DNA of 64,000 nucleotides from Halichondria panicea (lineage: Eukaryota; Porifera; Demospongiae; Suberitida; Halichondriidae). The translations under genes were made by a program, and so were the position numbers. Of this stretch, positions 39,934 to 55,696 are shown piece by piece; position 1 is the first letter of the stretch, and each line of letters opens with the position of its first letter. The notes beneath the pieces are model-generated. The model was not told the DNA's origin and ran no database searches. It saw only the letters and a list, made by a program, of their open reading frames with translations. The stretch spans positions 5,866,250-5,930,249 of the forward strand of contig NC_087390.1 in assembly GCF_963675165.1 (NCBI RefSeq), written 5' to 3'.

Positions 39934-40112
39934 CAGTGGAACCTCTGTTAACAACCACCTCCGAATAAAGGCCAGCTGTTATATAACGGCCATCAGGCAC
40001 TCAGGTACCAAATGAACAGTTTGTGTACAAAACAACCTCTCAACAAAGGCACCCTCTGTATAGTGGCCAAAACATTATTCCCCAAAGGTGTCCGTTATAG
40101 AGGGTTCCACTG
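39934..40112. mobile_element. 179-bp pogo-like MITE at the gene 7 intron 5 donor
   Basis: Same element, length and TA-flanked site as in gene 4, so it was inherited by duplication. Confidence 0.8.
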
Positions 40113-41604
40113 TACCTTTCATCAATGTGGAGCATTCCCTCCAGCTGCCCCGAGTTGACTGTCTCCACAGTAACCTTCTTTAGTCGTGCCTTGTCCCACC
40201 CATCACACAGACTATCAACCTGGAGGAGGTGGGAGAGTGGACATTAAAGGAATCACTTAATTGGAACACTGTAATATACAGAGCACTCGGTACTTCACGT
40301 CTCACAACCATACTGGTAATGATACAGTATTTGAGCCTATAGCAGCAACTACCAGAAGAAAATAAGATTTGAACGTTATGACGAGGCTTTAAGAACGGTA
40401 TATATAGTGGTGGCATGCAGTTGAACAGCAACTGGAATAAATGTGAGAAATATTTTCCAGCTAGTTAAAATAGGCCTCAAAGTCTCCTAAGCATGTGTTT
40501 GGACCTGTGTTAGCAGACAACCTCTTTATTAGAGCCACTGTTGGTCTGCCCAAGAGTGACCATCATAGATGTGTGGTATCCACAGCATTTGTCGAGATAC
40601 GTAGGAACTAATAGAAAACCTCACCTTAACTTCCTGAGTCACTCTGAGCAGCAGTCTAAACAGATCTGAAGCAGATGCCAACACATAGCGATGGGCATGA
40701 TACGTCTTGCCCTCCAGTCTCAAGACCACGTCCGAATGAGATGGGTTGTTTATCGTTTTTGCCCGATCGGAGGAAAACGTTGAACTTTGGACTTTTATTG
40801 CGGGCGCTTTTTTATGGTCTGGTAGTTGAGGGGGCGGGGAAGGTCCGCTGACATTTGTTGAAAATGATTGGTCGGATGATTGGGAGCGCCTGTAAGGAAA
40901 GTTACAAGGTGACAATAATGTAAACCAGATTTGACTAATGCAGTGAAACCTGTCTATATAGTGGTCACCAACAGTGGCTGTACTAATAATTATACAGGGT
41001 GGCCTGCTAAGTAACACAGGTATAAACACATGCTACAAAAACTTTGAGGCCCATTACCTAGCGATATCGTTTAAGGGGTTATTTTCGAGGCACTAAATTT
41101 TTGCGGATAATTATTTTGCGGATCTCATTTTCGAGGATAGAGGTTCAAATGACCACACCCCTAGGCAGCAGTAGAAAGGTCTTCCAATACCGGAAGTAAA
41201 CGAGCCACTAAACTTTTTAAGTTCGAGGTCAATCCGCAAAAATATAGTGCCTTGCCGCTATACGGCATTATATAAAATGCTTAGGATGACCATAAGGACA
41301 ATACTCCTACTATTTCACTTACCGTTTTCTGCCTGCCTCTTGTTTTTCCCTTGCTAGCCCTGCCCTCATACCAGCGTCCATTGCCTCCATCACACCAGCT
41401 CCTGTTAGGGCACTTGTCTCATAGTAACCCACCGCTCCTGAGGGGGGAGGTCATACGGTTATTAGATACCCATAAATGTTCCTTTCGTACGTAACATTGG
41501 ATTAAAATGTGCGTGCTTCTAGAAATTTTTACACATGTTAAATGAAGCATCTTTGAACGGCCATAACTTTAGTTTCGTTGGTGATATGATTTTTTGAAAA
41601 AGCT

Positions 41605-41751
41605 CAGCCAGGTTAATGGGCCCAAGTCTCCATAGCATGTGTTTGGACCTGTGTTAGCAGGCCACCCTCTATAATACAGCCAGGTTAATAGGCCCCAAAG
41701 TCTCTATAGCATGTGTTTGGACCTATGTTAGCAGACCACCCTCTATAATAC
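41605..41751. repeat. 72-bp repeat, gene 7 intron 2 (2 units)
   Basis: Two units close to those of gene 4, without the GT insertion. Confidence 0.85.
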
Positions 41752-42589
41752 AGCCACTGTTGGTATGCCCCAGGGCGACCACTAGAGACAGGTTTTCACT
41801 CTGCAGAAATACGGCATAAATTCCTCACCAAGATCTTTTGCCAGTTGCAGAGCATCTTCGCGGGGGACCTCAGTGTAGTCACCATTGACCTCTTGACCTC
41901 TGAGGTCACACTGGAGCCCCAATAGCAGCACAGGTATGTTTGGACAAAAGTGACGAACTTCAGGTATCCACCTCTCTTTGATGTTTGCAAATGAGGTTGG
42001 ATATTTGATGGAAAATGCAACAAGGAAAATGTTCGTATCAGGATAGGAAATTGGGCGGAGCCTATCGTAGTGTTCTCCACCAACTGTAGAGAATTAGCAT
42101 ATGTGATTAAACTGTAGAGAATTAGCATATGTGATTAAACCAGCAGATGTGTTTCAAGGGTCGAGAGAAAAGATGTTTACATAAATCCATAACTTCACAT
42201 TATTTGCTCAAAAAGAATCAATATCATGTTTTATATATTACAAGTGCAAACGACATCATACAGTTAGGTACGTACCTGTATCCCATGGCAACACTATGAC
42301 TGGTTTTCCATCGACCATAATTTCGGCGGCATAGCTGTCAAACACAGTGGGGACGTAATCACTAGGGAATGAATTGGTGGTCCATCGAATGTAAAAACAT
42401 GTTTTACCCACTGCACCATCTCCAACCATGACCACCTTCACGTTTTGCATCTTCGAGAAAAAGATCTCAGTTGATCAATGTGTAAATACGGTAAAGGCAA
42501 ACTGGTAAAGGGTCTCTACATGTACATAGTAACTTGTACCTTGTACCCAGGAAGTCTGAAGGGCGTTTCTAATGTTTGCGGTTGAGAGA

Positions 42590-42597
42590 TGACGTCA
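42590..42597. promoter_or_regulatory. CRE-type palindrome upstream of gene 7
   Basis: Perfect TGACGTCA about 140 bp upstream of the gene 7 ATG. Confidence 0.5.
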
Positions 42598-42740
42598 TTA
42601 CATTCCAATCCTATGAATATCATTATTTTAATACCACACTACTATAGAAGTGATAATTCAGTGAAAAGTGATGGAATAAAAATCACACAAAAGTGCAACA
42701 GTTTGATCCACTTGTCATTAATGAACAGTCAGGAGAGTCC

Positions 42741-45700
42741 TCATCTCTTGTGGTTCTTGACAGCTGCTCCATTGTCCGATGTTCTGGGGGGGTCACCTGT
42801 AGTAGCGAGGGGATTGTCATGCATGGTGGGAGGTATATAGTACAGTGTCTACCCCTTGGGCAGACCATGGCCATGCAACAGTGGCTGCAATAAAGAGGGT
42901 CCAAACACATGTTATGGGGAGTCTGGGGTCCATTAACCTGGCTGTATTATAGAGGGTGGCCTGCTTATATAAGTTATAGTTATAACGTGGGCACGAGGGC
43001 TGAGTGCAATATATGCCATGCACCTCGAGTGCACCTCCCAAGGACATAGCAACATAACACTAGCTGTCTTAGTAACAATAGAACTGCACAAAATGACAGA
43101 GACAACGCTATAGACACATCTACATCTGCAGCATATAAGATTTGCATGCATGGACCAATTAATGAATGGCTTATATGGCCTCACCTCACTATAAAACGGC
43201 CCCATTCCACTACTGCTGCAAAAACAGCTCCACCTACCACTGCTGCTCATCAGTGCTCGACCAGCCTCAAGTCCCCATTAAAAACAGCCGCTTCCATAGA
43301 TGCTTATAGTATTATGGTGAAGCAGAATTAAAGGACTTATCTACGCCATGCATCATGCACGAGGACTAGACTAGGAACACAGAATCTTCCACAAAATAAA
43401 CCTTGGACAATTTTAAAACCCTCATGGTTGCACTTTGATACTCGTATTTCTCATCATGCTATTTAATTATGTCAGTATGACTATAAACCACACCCACCTG
43501 ACTCCTCCCCCTCAGTATCGAGGTACTTGGCCTTATACTCATTCATAGCGGCCTCGTAAGGTGGCCATCGATGCTCCTCCACATAAGAGAGGTTGTCTTG
43601 GCCCAATTGCAGGAATTGTTCATTTTCCTCAAAATCAGCGTAATTGCTTGATATGAAGTGGAGACACCAAGTGCTGAGCTGAGACGCATTGTGCAGCTGT
43701 GAGGAGAGCAGGATTTCTGTGTGTGTGTGGGGGGAGTGGGCGTTGGGTATGTGTGGAGTGGGGAGTGGGTGTTATATTTGGCTGGCAACATACTTCACAG
43801 GATATTGTACGATCGTGCTTTGATGCTTTAAACAATTATAACTGACCATCACTTAAAATTACCTGGGCACAGACTGTTACATGTACAGTGTAGGTAGAAT
43901 GATTGAATGACCTCACCTATAATGTCGACGTTTGCCTTTGCAATGGAATCTTTAGTGGCCCTCTCCACATGCTTGGAGATATACAGTTCACAGAGTGACA
44001 TGAGCCGACTCATCACGTACCTGTTGTGAGGGAGAGGGAAGGAGTCAACAAGGCATGTGATACACAAGCTCTGAAAATAACAAGGTCTTTACTTTAATAA
44101 TAATTATACTGTATAGCGGGCTATTTTCGAAGCACTAAATTTTCGCGGATTGCCCTAACTAAAATATTTCGAGGATAGTGGTTCAAATGACCACACCCCT
44201 ACAGTAAACCAATTTTTCGAGGCACTAAATTTTCGTGTTTCTGGGTCATCCTCGAAAATAACCAGCTATACAGTATTTGAGGGGTTGGATGTACAGTATA
44301 CGTGCCTATAATTATACGTGCCTATAATTATACGAGCCTATAATTATACGTGCCTATAATTATACGTGCCTATAATTATACATGCCTATAATTATACGAG
44401 CCTATAATTATACGTGCCTATAATTATACGTGCCTATAATTATGCACCGTAGACCATTATACTCAAAACCAAACTCACGGCAACACTCCTAAACTCAACA
44501 ATTCCCTTCACCTGTTGGCCAGCTCCAATATTCCCATAGAGTCCCCCTCCTCAATGGGGGCGTGGTCAGTGTACAGGTACTCTAGGAAACTCACAAACGT
44601 GTCCAATGAGATATCAGGGATGGATATCTGAGGAGGGAGTTGATTACTTAAATTCTATTGGAATTCGAAAATAGAAATAAACGCATGGTTGCTAAGCAAC
44701 TACAGTAGGGCATCTCTGTGACTATGTGACTTGCGGGTAGAGCTAGCTTTAAGAATATAACGTACGTAGAATGGAACATGAACACAAAGTACATGCTAAC
44801 AAACAGAGTCGTCTATTTGGGAGATGCTTCTTGTGTGCTGAATTCTCTGATTCTAGGAATAATAAATTCAATTTTTCGAAAGAAGTGAGGCAATAATTAA
44901 TTTTTGTGATTAGCTATCTGTCGCTATGACAACCTACCTCGTTAGCTGCACTCTCTTGGAAGGCTCCAGACAACATGGCCGACATGACCTCACATCGTGT
45001 GGTCAGTACTAGTCGATGGGCGGGGACAACCACACCCTCCACCAGGAAACACACGTCAGAGAACAATCTCTGTGTGGGTGTGTGTGGGTGTGTGGTGTGT
45101 GTGGGTGTGTGGTGTGTGTGTGTGTGGTGGTGATAAACATACGTCTTTGCTTCTATCGAGCAATGTATTTTAAATGGATCTCCCTAAAGATGATATATCT
45201 GGACTCAAAAATCAGTTAATCATGAAAGTAAGATGCACAGGCAAGTACGAGATAACCAGCACAAAAATGGCATACCTTGTTGAGAAATAGTTGCTTAGTG
45301 ACACTGGCATGTCGATCATTCAACCACGTTATAATTTTCTGATTAAGAAACTCCTCCCCTTTACGAGCATTCTCACACATGAGCTCCAACTCGGACAAAT
45401 TCAGCAGCTGAGAAATCTTGATTGTTTCGCTGAAACCTTCGCTCTCTTTGTCTAGTTCCACCACTCCAGTGTAGAGGAACGTTAGGGCACGAGATAGCGC
45501 CAGCTCCATCACCACAGAGGGGTCAAAGGTCATCTCTGTCACCTGCTTACCGTCCGAGTCAGGTCTATAGCAAACAAAAATCACAAATAATAAACAGACC
45601 GTTTTTAGAAAAAAATTTGTCATTACAACAAAATAAATGTTATTTATACAAAGTGTGGTGTACAATTACAGTGGAACCTCTGTTAACAACCACCTCCGAA

Positions 45701-48088
45701 TAAAGGCCAGCTGTTATATAACGGCCATCAGGCACTCAGGTACCAAATGAACAGTTTGTGTACAAAACAACCTCTCAACAAAGGCCACCTCTGTATAGTG
45801 GCCAAAACATTATTCCCCAAAGGTGTCCGTTATAGAGGGTTCCACTGTACCTTTCATCAATGTGGAGCATTCCCTCCAGCTGCCCCGAGTTGACCATCTC
45901 CATGGTAACCATCTTTAGTTGTGCCTTGTCCCAGCCATCACACAGACTATCAACCTGGAGGAGGTGGGAGAGTGGACACAAAGCCATCGCTTAATTGGAA
46001 CACTGTACTATACAGAGCACTCGGTACTTCACGTCTCACAACCATACTGGAATGATACAGTGTTTGAGCCTATAGCAGCAACTACCAGAATTATACAGAG
46101 GAAAATAAGATTTGAACGTTATGACGAGGCTTTAAGAACGGTATATAGTGGTGGCATGCACTCGAACAGCAACTGGAATAAATATGAGAAATATTAGTTA
46201 TTAAGTCTCCATAGCATGTGTTTGGACCTGTGTTAGCAGGCCACCTCTTTACTACAGCCACTGTTGGTCTGCCCAGGAGTGACCATCATAGATGTGTGGT
46301 GTCCACAGTACTTGCCGAGATACGCAGGAACTAAATAGACAAACTTCACCTTAACTTCCTGAGTCACTCCAAGCAGCTGTCTAAACAGATCTGAAGCAGA
46401 CGCCAACACATAGCGATGGGCATGATACGTCTTGCCCTCCAGTCTCAAGACCACGTCCGAATGAGATGGGTTGTTTATCATTTTTGCCCGATCAGAGGAA
46501 AACGTTGAACTTTGGACTTTTATTGTGGGCGCTTTTTTATGGTCTGGTAGTTGAGGGGGCGGGGAGGGTCCGCTGACATTTGTTGAAAATGATTGGTCGG
46601 ATGATTGGGAGCGCCTGTACAGAGAGTTACAAGGTGACAATAATGTAAACCAGATTTGACTAATGCAGTGAAACCTGTCTATATAGTGGTCACCAACAGT
46701 GGCTGTACTAATAATTATACAGGGTGGCCTGCTAAGTAACACAGGTCTAAACACATGCTACAAAAACTTTGAGGCCCATTACCTAGCGATATCGTTTAAG
46801 GGGTTATTTTCGAGGCACTAAAATAATGTTTGCAGATAAATAATTATTTTGCGGATCTCATTTTCGAGGATAGAGGTTCAAATGACCACACCCCTAGGCA
46901 GCAGTAGAGAGGTCTTTCGATACTGGAAGTAAACGAGCCACTAAACTTTTGAGGTTCGAGGTCAATCCGGAAAAATATAGTGCCTTGAAAACAACCCGCT
47001 ATACGGCATTATAGAATGCTTAGGATGACCATAAGGACAATACTCCTACTATTTCACCCACCGTTTTCTGCCTACCCTTGTTAGTCCTGCCCTCACACAA
47101 AAGTCCATTGCCTCCATCACACCAGCTCCTGTTAGGGCACTTGTCTCATAGTAACCCACCGCTCCTGAGGGGAGGAGGGGGGAGGTCATACGGTTATCAG
47201 ATACAAATAAATGTCACTTTCATACGTAACATTGGATTAAAACGTGCGTGCTTCTAGAAACTTTTACACACGTTAAATGAAGCATCTTTGAACGGCCATA
47301 ACTTTAGTTTCGCTGGTGATATGATTTTTTGAAAAAGCTCAGCCAGGTTAATGGGCCCAAGTCTCCATAGCATGTGTTTGGACCTGTGTTAGCAGGCCAC
47401 CCTCTATAATACAGCCATTGTTGGTATACCCCAGGGTGACCACTAGAGACAGGGTTTCACTCTAGCAGAAATACGGAAGAAATTCCTCACCAAGATCTTT
47501 TGCCAGTTGCAGAGCATCTTCACAGGGGACCTCAGTGTAGTCACCATTGACCTCTTGACCTCTGAGGTCACACTGGAGCCCCAGTAGCAGCACAGGTATG
47601 TTCGGACAAAAATGACGAACTTCAGGTATCCACCTCTCTTTGATGTTTGCAAATAAGGTTGGATATTTGATGGAAAATGCAACAAGGAAAATGTTCGTAT
47701 CAGGATAGGAAATTGGGCGGAGCCTATCGTAGTCTTCTCCACCAACTGTAGAGAATTAGCATATGTGATTAAACCAGGAGATGTGTTTCAAGGGTCGAGA
47801 GAAAAGATGTTAATTTACATAAATCCATAACTTCACATTATTTGCTCAAAAAGAATCAATATCATGTTTTATATATTACAAGTGCAAACGACATCATACA
47901 GGTAGGTACGTACCTGTATCCCATGGCGCCACTCTGACTGGTTTTCCATCGACCATAATTTCGGCGGCATAGCCGCCAAACACAGTGGGGACGTAATCAC
48001 TGGGGAATGAATTGGTGCTCCATCGTATGAAAAAACATGTTTTACCCACTGCACCATCTCCAACTATGACCACCTTCACGTTTTGCAT
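42741..48088 (-). CDS. RhoBTB-like gene 8 (class B), most upstream complete copy
   Basis: Exons: 47914-48088, 47491-47745, 47062-47164, 46350-46614, 45851-45954, 45276-45564, 44938-45069, 44512-44627, 43917-44020, 43498-43716, 42741-42796; 605 residues. This is the most divergent copy. The G domain starts [18 protein letters not shown]; switch I is YVPTVFGGY, with Gly where Rac has Asp38, and G3/G4 are [10 protein letters not shown] and LQCD. BTB2 begins RLFSDV rather than GLFSDV because the base after the exon 7 acceptor changed. Exon 10 starts with Glu for Gly, and the first codon of exon 11 is Gly for Asp. The C-terminus is the class B form ending NHKR. Only one 72-bp unit is left in intron 2. 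All exons are open. Its upstream region carries a captured zinc-finger-like fragment. Confidence 0.86.
44301..44444. repeat. 16-bp tandem repeat, gene 8 intron 8 (9 units)
   Basis: Unit CGTGCCTATAATTATA with CGAG and CATG variants. Orthologous tracts next to the M1 element have 4 units in gene 1 (about 508-571), 3 in genes 2-4, 2 in genes 5 and 6 and 4 in gene 7, so the tract is length-variable. Confidence 0.88.
45669..45847. mobile_element. 179-bp pogo-like MITE at the gene 8 intron 5 donor
   Basis: Same element and TA-flanked site as in genes 4 and 7. Its presence in all class B and no class A copies makes it a marker of the class B lineage. Confidence 0.8.
47340..47416. repeat. 72-bp repeat, gene 8 intron 2 (single unit)
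   Basis: One unit in front of the terminal segment; probably close to the state before expansion. Confidence 0.8.
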
Positions 48089-48128
48089 ATTCTAGAAAAA
48101 GATCTCAGTTGATCAATGTGTAAATACG

Positions 48129-48193
48129 TCACATCGTCGATTGCACGGGAGAGAAGCCTTACCTCTGTGAGAAGGATGACTGTGACAAGGTTG
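48129..48193 (+). other. Captured C2H2 zinc-finger-like fragment in the gene 8 upstream region
   Basis: Compared with the same place upstream of genes 4 and 7, about 65 bp are inserted after AAATACG. Read on the plus strand one frame gives CTGEKPYLCEKDDCDK, with the TGEKPY linker and the first Cys pair spacing of a C2H2 zinc finger. No start, stop or splice context was seen. It is a stray coding fragment rather than a gene. Confidence 0.55.
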
Positions 48194-48281
48194 TAAGGCA
48201 AACTGGTAAAGGGTCTCTACATGTACATAGTAACTTGTACTTTGTACCCGGCGTTTCTAATGTTATGTTGCGGTTGAGATA

Positions 48282-48289
48282 TGACGTCA
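48282..48289. promoter_or_regulatory. CRE-type palindrome upstream of gene 8
   Basis: Perfect TGACGTCA about 194 bp upstream of the gene 8 ATG. The larger distance comes from an insertion of about 65 bp between site and gene. Confidence 0.55.
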
Positions 48290-48439
48290 TTACATTCCAA
48301 TCCTATGAATATCATTATTTTAATACCCCACTACAGAAGTGATAATTCAGTGAAAAGTGATGGAATAAAAATCACACAAAAGTGCATAACACAAACAGAA
48401 TAACAGTTTGATCCACTTGTCATTAATGAACAGTCAGGA

Positions 48440-48597
48440 GAGTCCTCGTCTCTTGTGGTTCTTGACAGCTTCCGATGTCCTGGGGGGGGGTCATCTGTAG
48501 TAGCGAGGGGATTGTCATGCATGGTGGGAGGTATATAGTACAGTGTCTACCCCCTGGGCAGATCATGGCCATGCAACAGTGGCTGCAATAAAGAGCA
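48440..48597 (-). pseudogene. Orphan, frameshifted RhoBTB last exon at the array edge
   Basis: The acceptor CTACAG and the start of exon 11 (GATGACCCC, from 48494 downward) match the last exon of the array genes. The C run is nine instead of seven long and a 9-bp segment is missing, so the frame no longer reads RTSE/DNGAAVK but GHRKLSRTT. Upstream similarity to the array's spacer repeat (GTCTACCCCCTGGGCAG ... GCTGCAATAAAGAG) stops abruptly near 48597, where unique sequence begins. No exons 1-10 follow. It is best read as the remnant left at the duplication breakpoint. Confidence 0.75.
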
Positions 48598-48831
48598 CTC
48601 GTTATAATTATGTTAGCTATGAACACACAGCTTGTTTGCTGCATTACATTACTAGCGATAACAGAATTTGTTCTATTAACAGTCCAAGCATTTGAAAAGG
48701 TGACAATACTATAGGCTAGCTATATAGGGACTGAGTAATTAACTAAAATTGATATACTGATATCTAAGAGCGTAAGTCTCATAATAATAGTCTCAGTCTC
48801 AAATTGTCAATATGCACTATATAATTATAGT
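48598..48831. other. Spacer between the RhoBTB array and the iminopeptidase gene
   Basis: Unique AT-rich sequence without a gene that I could recognise. It separates the array breakpoint from the 3' end of the iminopeptidase gene, which is transcribed in the same direction. Confidence 0.6.
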
Positions 48832-53991
<5,160 letters not shown>

Positions 53992-54062
53992 TGTCACCTA
54001 GCTTGTGGTTTCTTTACAACCAGCCCTTTTTTTGGAGGTGGGTCTTGTCGCCGCAGACGTTA

Positions 54063-54074
54063 TGCGCATGCGCA
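54063..54074. promoter_or_regulatory. NRF1-type palindrome TGCGCATGCGCA upstream of iminopeptidase
   Basis: Perfect 12-bp palindrome 72 bp upstream of the iminopeptidase ATG. It matches the NRF1 core YGCGCAYGCGCR known from animal housekeeping promoters. Confidence 0.6.
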
Positions 54075-54270
54075 CTAGACAAAACGTAAAAAATTATCAT
54101 GTCAACTTTGTCTTTTCTTTTTAGCGATGAAACATTTATATTCACATCACGACACTTGAGGACTCGTTAAATAGGCATGATCGGAATTAAACACATACGA
54201 AGTATGTACATGAAGACAGATTAAAAATGATCCAATGATATTAGCTCTAAGAGAATAAGACATTACTCTA

Positions 54271-55626
54271 TTATGAGTTGTTTAGGTTGAATAGAGTTTG
54301 TGATATTCCTTCTAATCGTTTCTTCAAATCTTTTTTCTGTTGCTTGAGTTGCTCCTCAACTTCCAGGGCTTCTTTCAAGAGCTCGTCTATTCGAGTCGGA
54401 CAAAAGGTCTCAAAGGATTCACTCTCACTAACAGGGAGAGGAGGGAACACTGATCACAGGTCTAACGATAAAATGCTAGACATTATAGTTATACGGGCAT
54501 GAATGTTATAACAGTGTACCTCACCATAACGTAGGATAGCCATAGATATATACTGAATGCACATGATCTAACCAGGAGCACACATATCTGATAATTAGTC
54601 TTCATTGTTATAAAGTATACCGTTCTCAAGTAGCTAGTTACAATATTAGCTTTAGAAACAATGTTGCACAGACACTAATGCTACGCTTGACTCTTGAGAC
54701 CAAAACTGTACTAATACCTGATACACGGCAGACCATGTGTTGAACTTACAGCAATCCTTCCTTCCATTTGAGTAATAGATGTTTGAGCTCGTCCGACACA
54801 CGACCCATACACTCGGTCACACCCTCCACTCTCCTCACACCCTCACCGCCCACGGAGGCACTGTCTCCACTCCCAGCACTAACATCTATATACAGGATAA
54901 ACCACACAATACAATCAAGCCCTTTTTATACAACAAGCACAATCTGAGGGAAAATTGTTTTAGCTGTTATACGTGTGTACAAGAGGTGACCTTTGTTGAG
55001 GGTTGTCTTGTACATACAAACTGTTCATTTGGGACCTGGGTATCTGGCCTTTAATTATATCACAGTTGACTAGCTGTTAAAAGCTAGATATACTGCACAT
55101 TATTTAGCTGAGTAAAGCAATGTGATACATAGCATAGGATTAGGTACGGTAGAGCAGCACTTAAAAATTTCCACGAGTCCCTCACTTGAATCTCCCTCTC
55201 CGCCCATCACAGCAAACTGAACACTCTTTCTCTTCTTCCTGACTGGACTGGCACCATCTCCCGGGTAATTGGCAGACAGTTGAGTATCATCGTAGCTCCT
55301 ACAGCAGAAATATACCACACAATTACTTCCATTTATCACGTAGATAGTCATAATTCCCAGCAATTCATTAGCATAATGTAACCATAAATTTAGGTGTGAA
55401 AAAAGGCCTTGCATTAAACATAGAATTCGCTTTATCTGTAGATTAGAAAGAAACCATACAACCCCACCTAGTAACCTAAGGAGCACATGAGGAGATATGT
55501 GCTCCTGCTAGACTAGACATGATCATGTAATTACTTTAATGAACCACTTGAGCTGTCTGCCTGCTCTATGGGAGTATCAGTAGCTCCTCCACCAAGCTCT
55601 GTCTCCACCTCTTCAGTCAATGGCAT
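54271..55626 (-). CDS. Small coiled-coil protein of unknown function (171 residues)
   Basis: Exons: 55535-55626, 55161-55298, 54750-54878, 54271-54427; the sum of lengths is divisible by three and all joins are GT-AG in matching phase. The protein starts MPLTEEVETELGGGATDTP. It has a basic patch with a possible PP1-docking motif (RKKRKSVQF, pattern K-x-V-x-F), a DELKHLLLKWKEG segment, and a C-terminal helix rich in Lys, Glu and Leu (RIDELLKEALEVEEQLKQQ). No signal peptide or membrane span is visible. Such small helical proteins occur in kinetochore, augmin and pore complexes, but I cannot assign one. It is divergently paired with the DNAJ-like gene. Confidence 0.72.
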
Positions 55627-55696
55627 CCTGTGCAGTGCTCAGAAGCTCTTTAGCAAGTCAAAAGTACATGTAGTCTGTAACCAAGCAGTTGGACAA

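Larger units (their letters stand above)
37050..42450 (-). pseudogene. RhoBTB-like gene 7 (class B) with an in-frame stop in exon 6
   Basis: Exons: 42276-42450, 41829-42083, 41323-41437, 40625-40889, 40116-40219, 39548-39836, 39233-39364, 38810-38925, 38278-38381, 37857-38075, 37050-37117. The nominal product is 613 residues. In exon 6 the Gln codon of the FLNQKIITW motif, intact in the other copies, is TAG at 39611-39613. This cuts the protein after residue 379, inside the region that follows BTB1, and removes BTB2 and the C-terminal region. Everything else is open and splice sites are intact. The G domain has [26 protein letters not shown] (His for Asp63 of Rac) and LQCD. A 31-bp tandem duplication at about 42084-42145 repeats the intron 1 acceptor sequence. 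It may be a pseudogene, a truncated GTPase-BTB1 protein, or a base error. Confidence 0.75.

Noticed and set aside
46350-46614. BTB exons as a kelch-like or ZBTB gene separate from the GTPase
   Set aside because: No Kelch repeats or zinc fingers follow. Phases join the GTPase, BTB1, BTB2 and the HRWPP region into one gene, which is the RhoBTB order.
1-48600. Array as a satellite or assembly artefact without real genes
   Set aside because: Open exons, splice sites and phases are kept in seven of eight copies while introns vary in length. Copies differ by many substitutions between classes. Only genes 2 and 3 are close enough to raise the artefact question.
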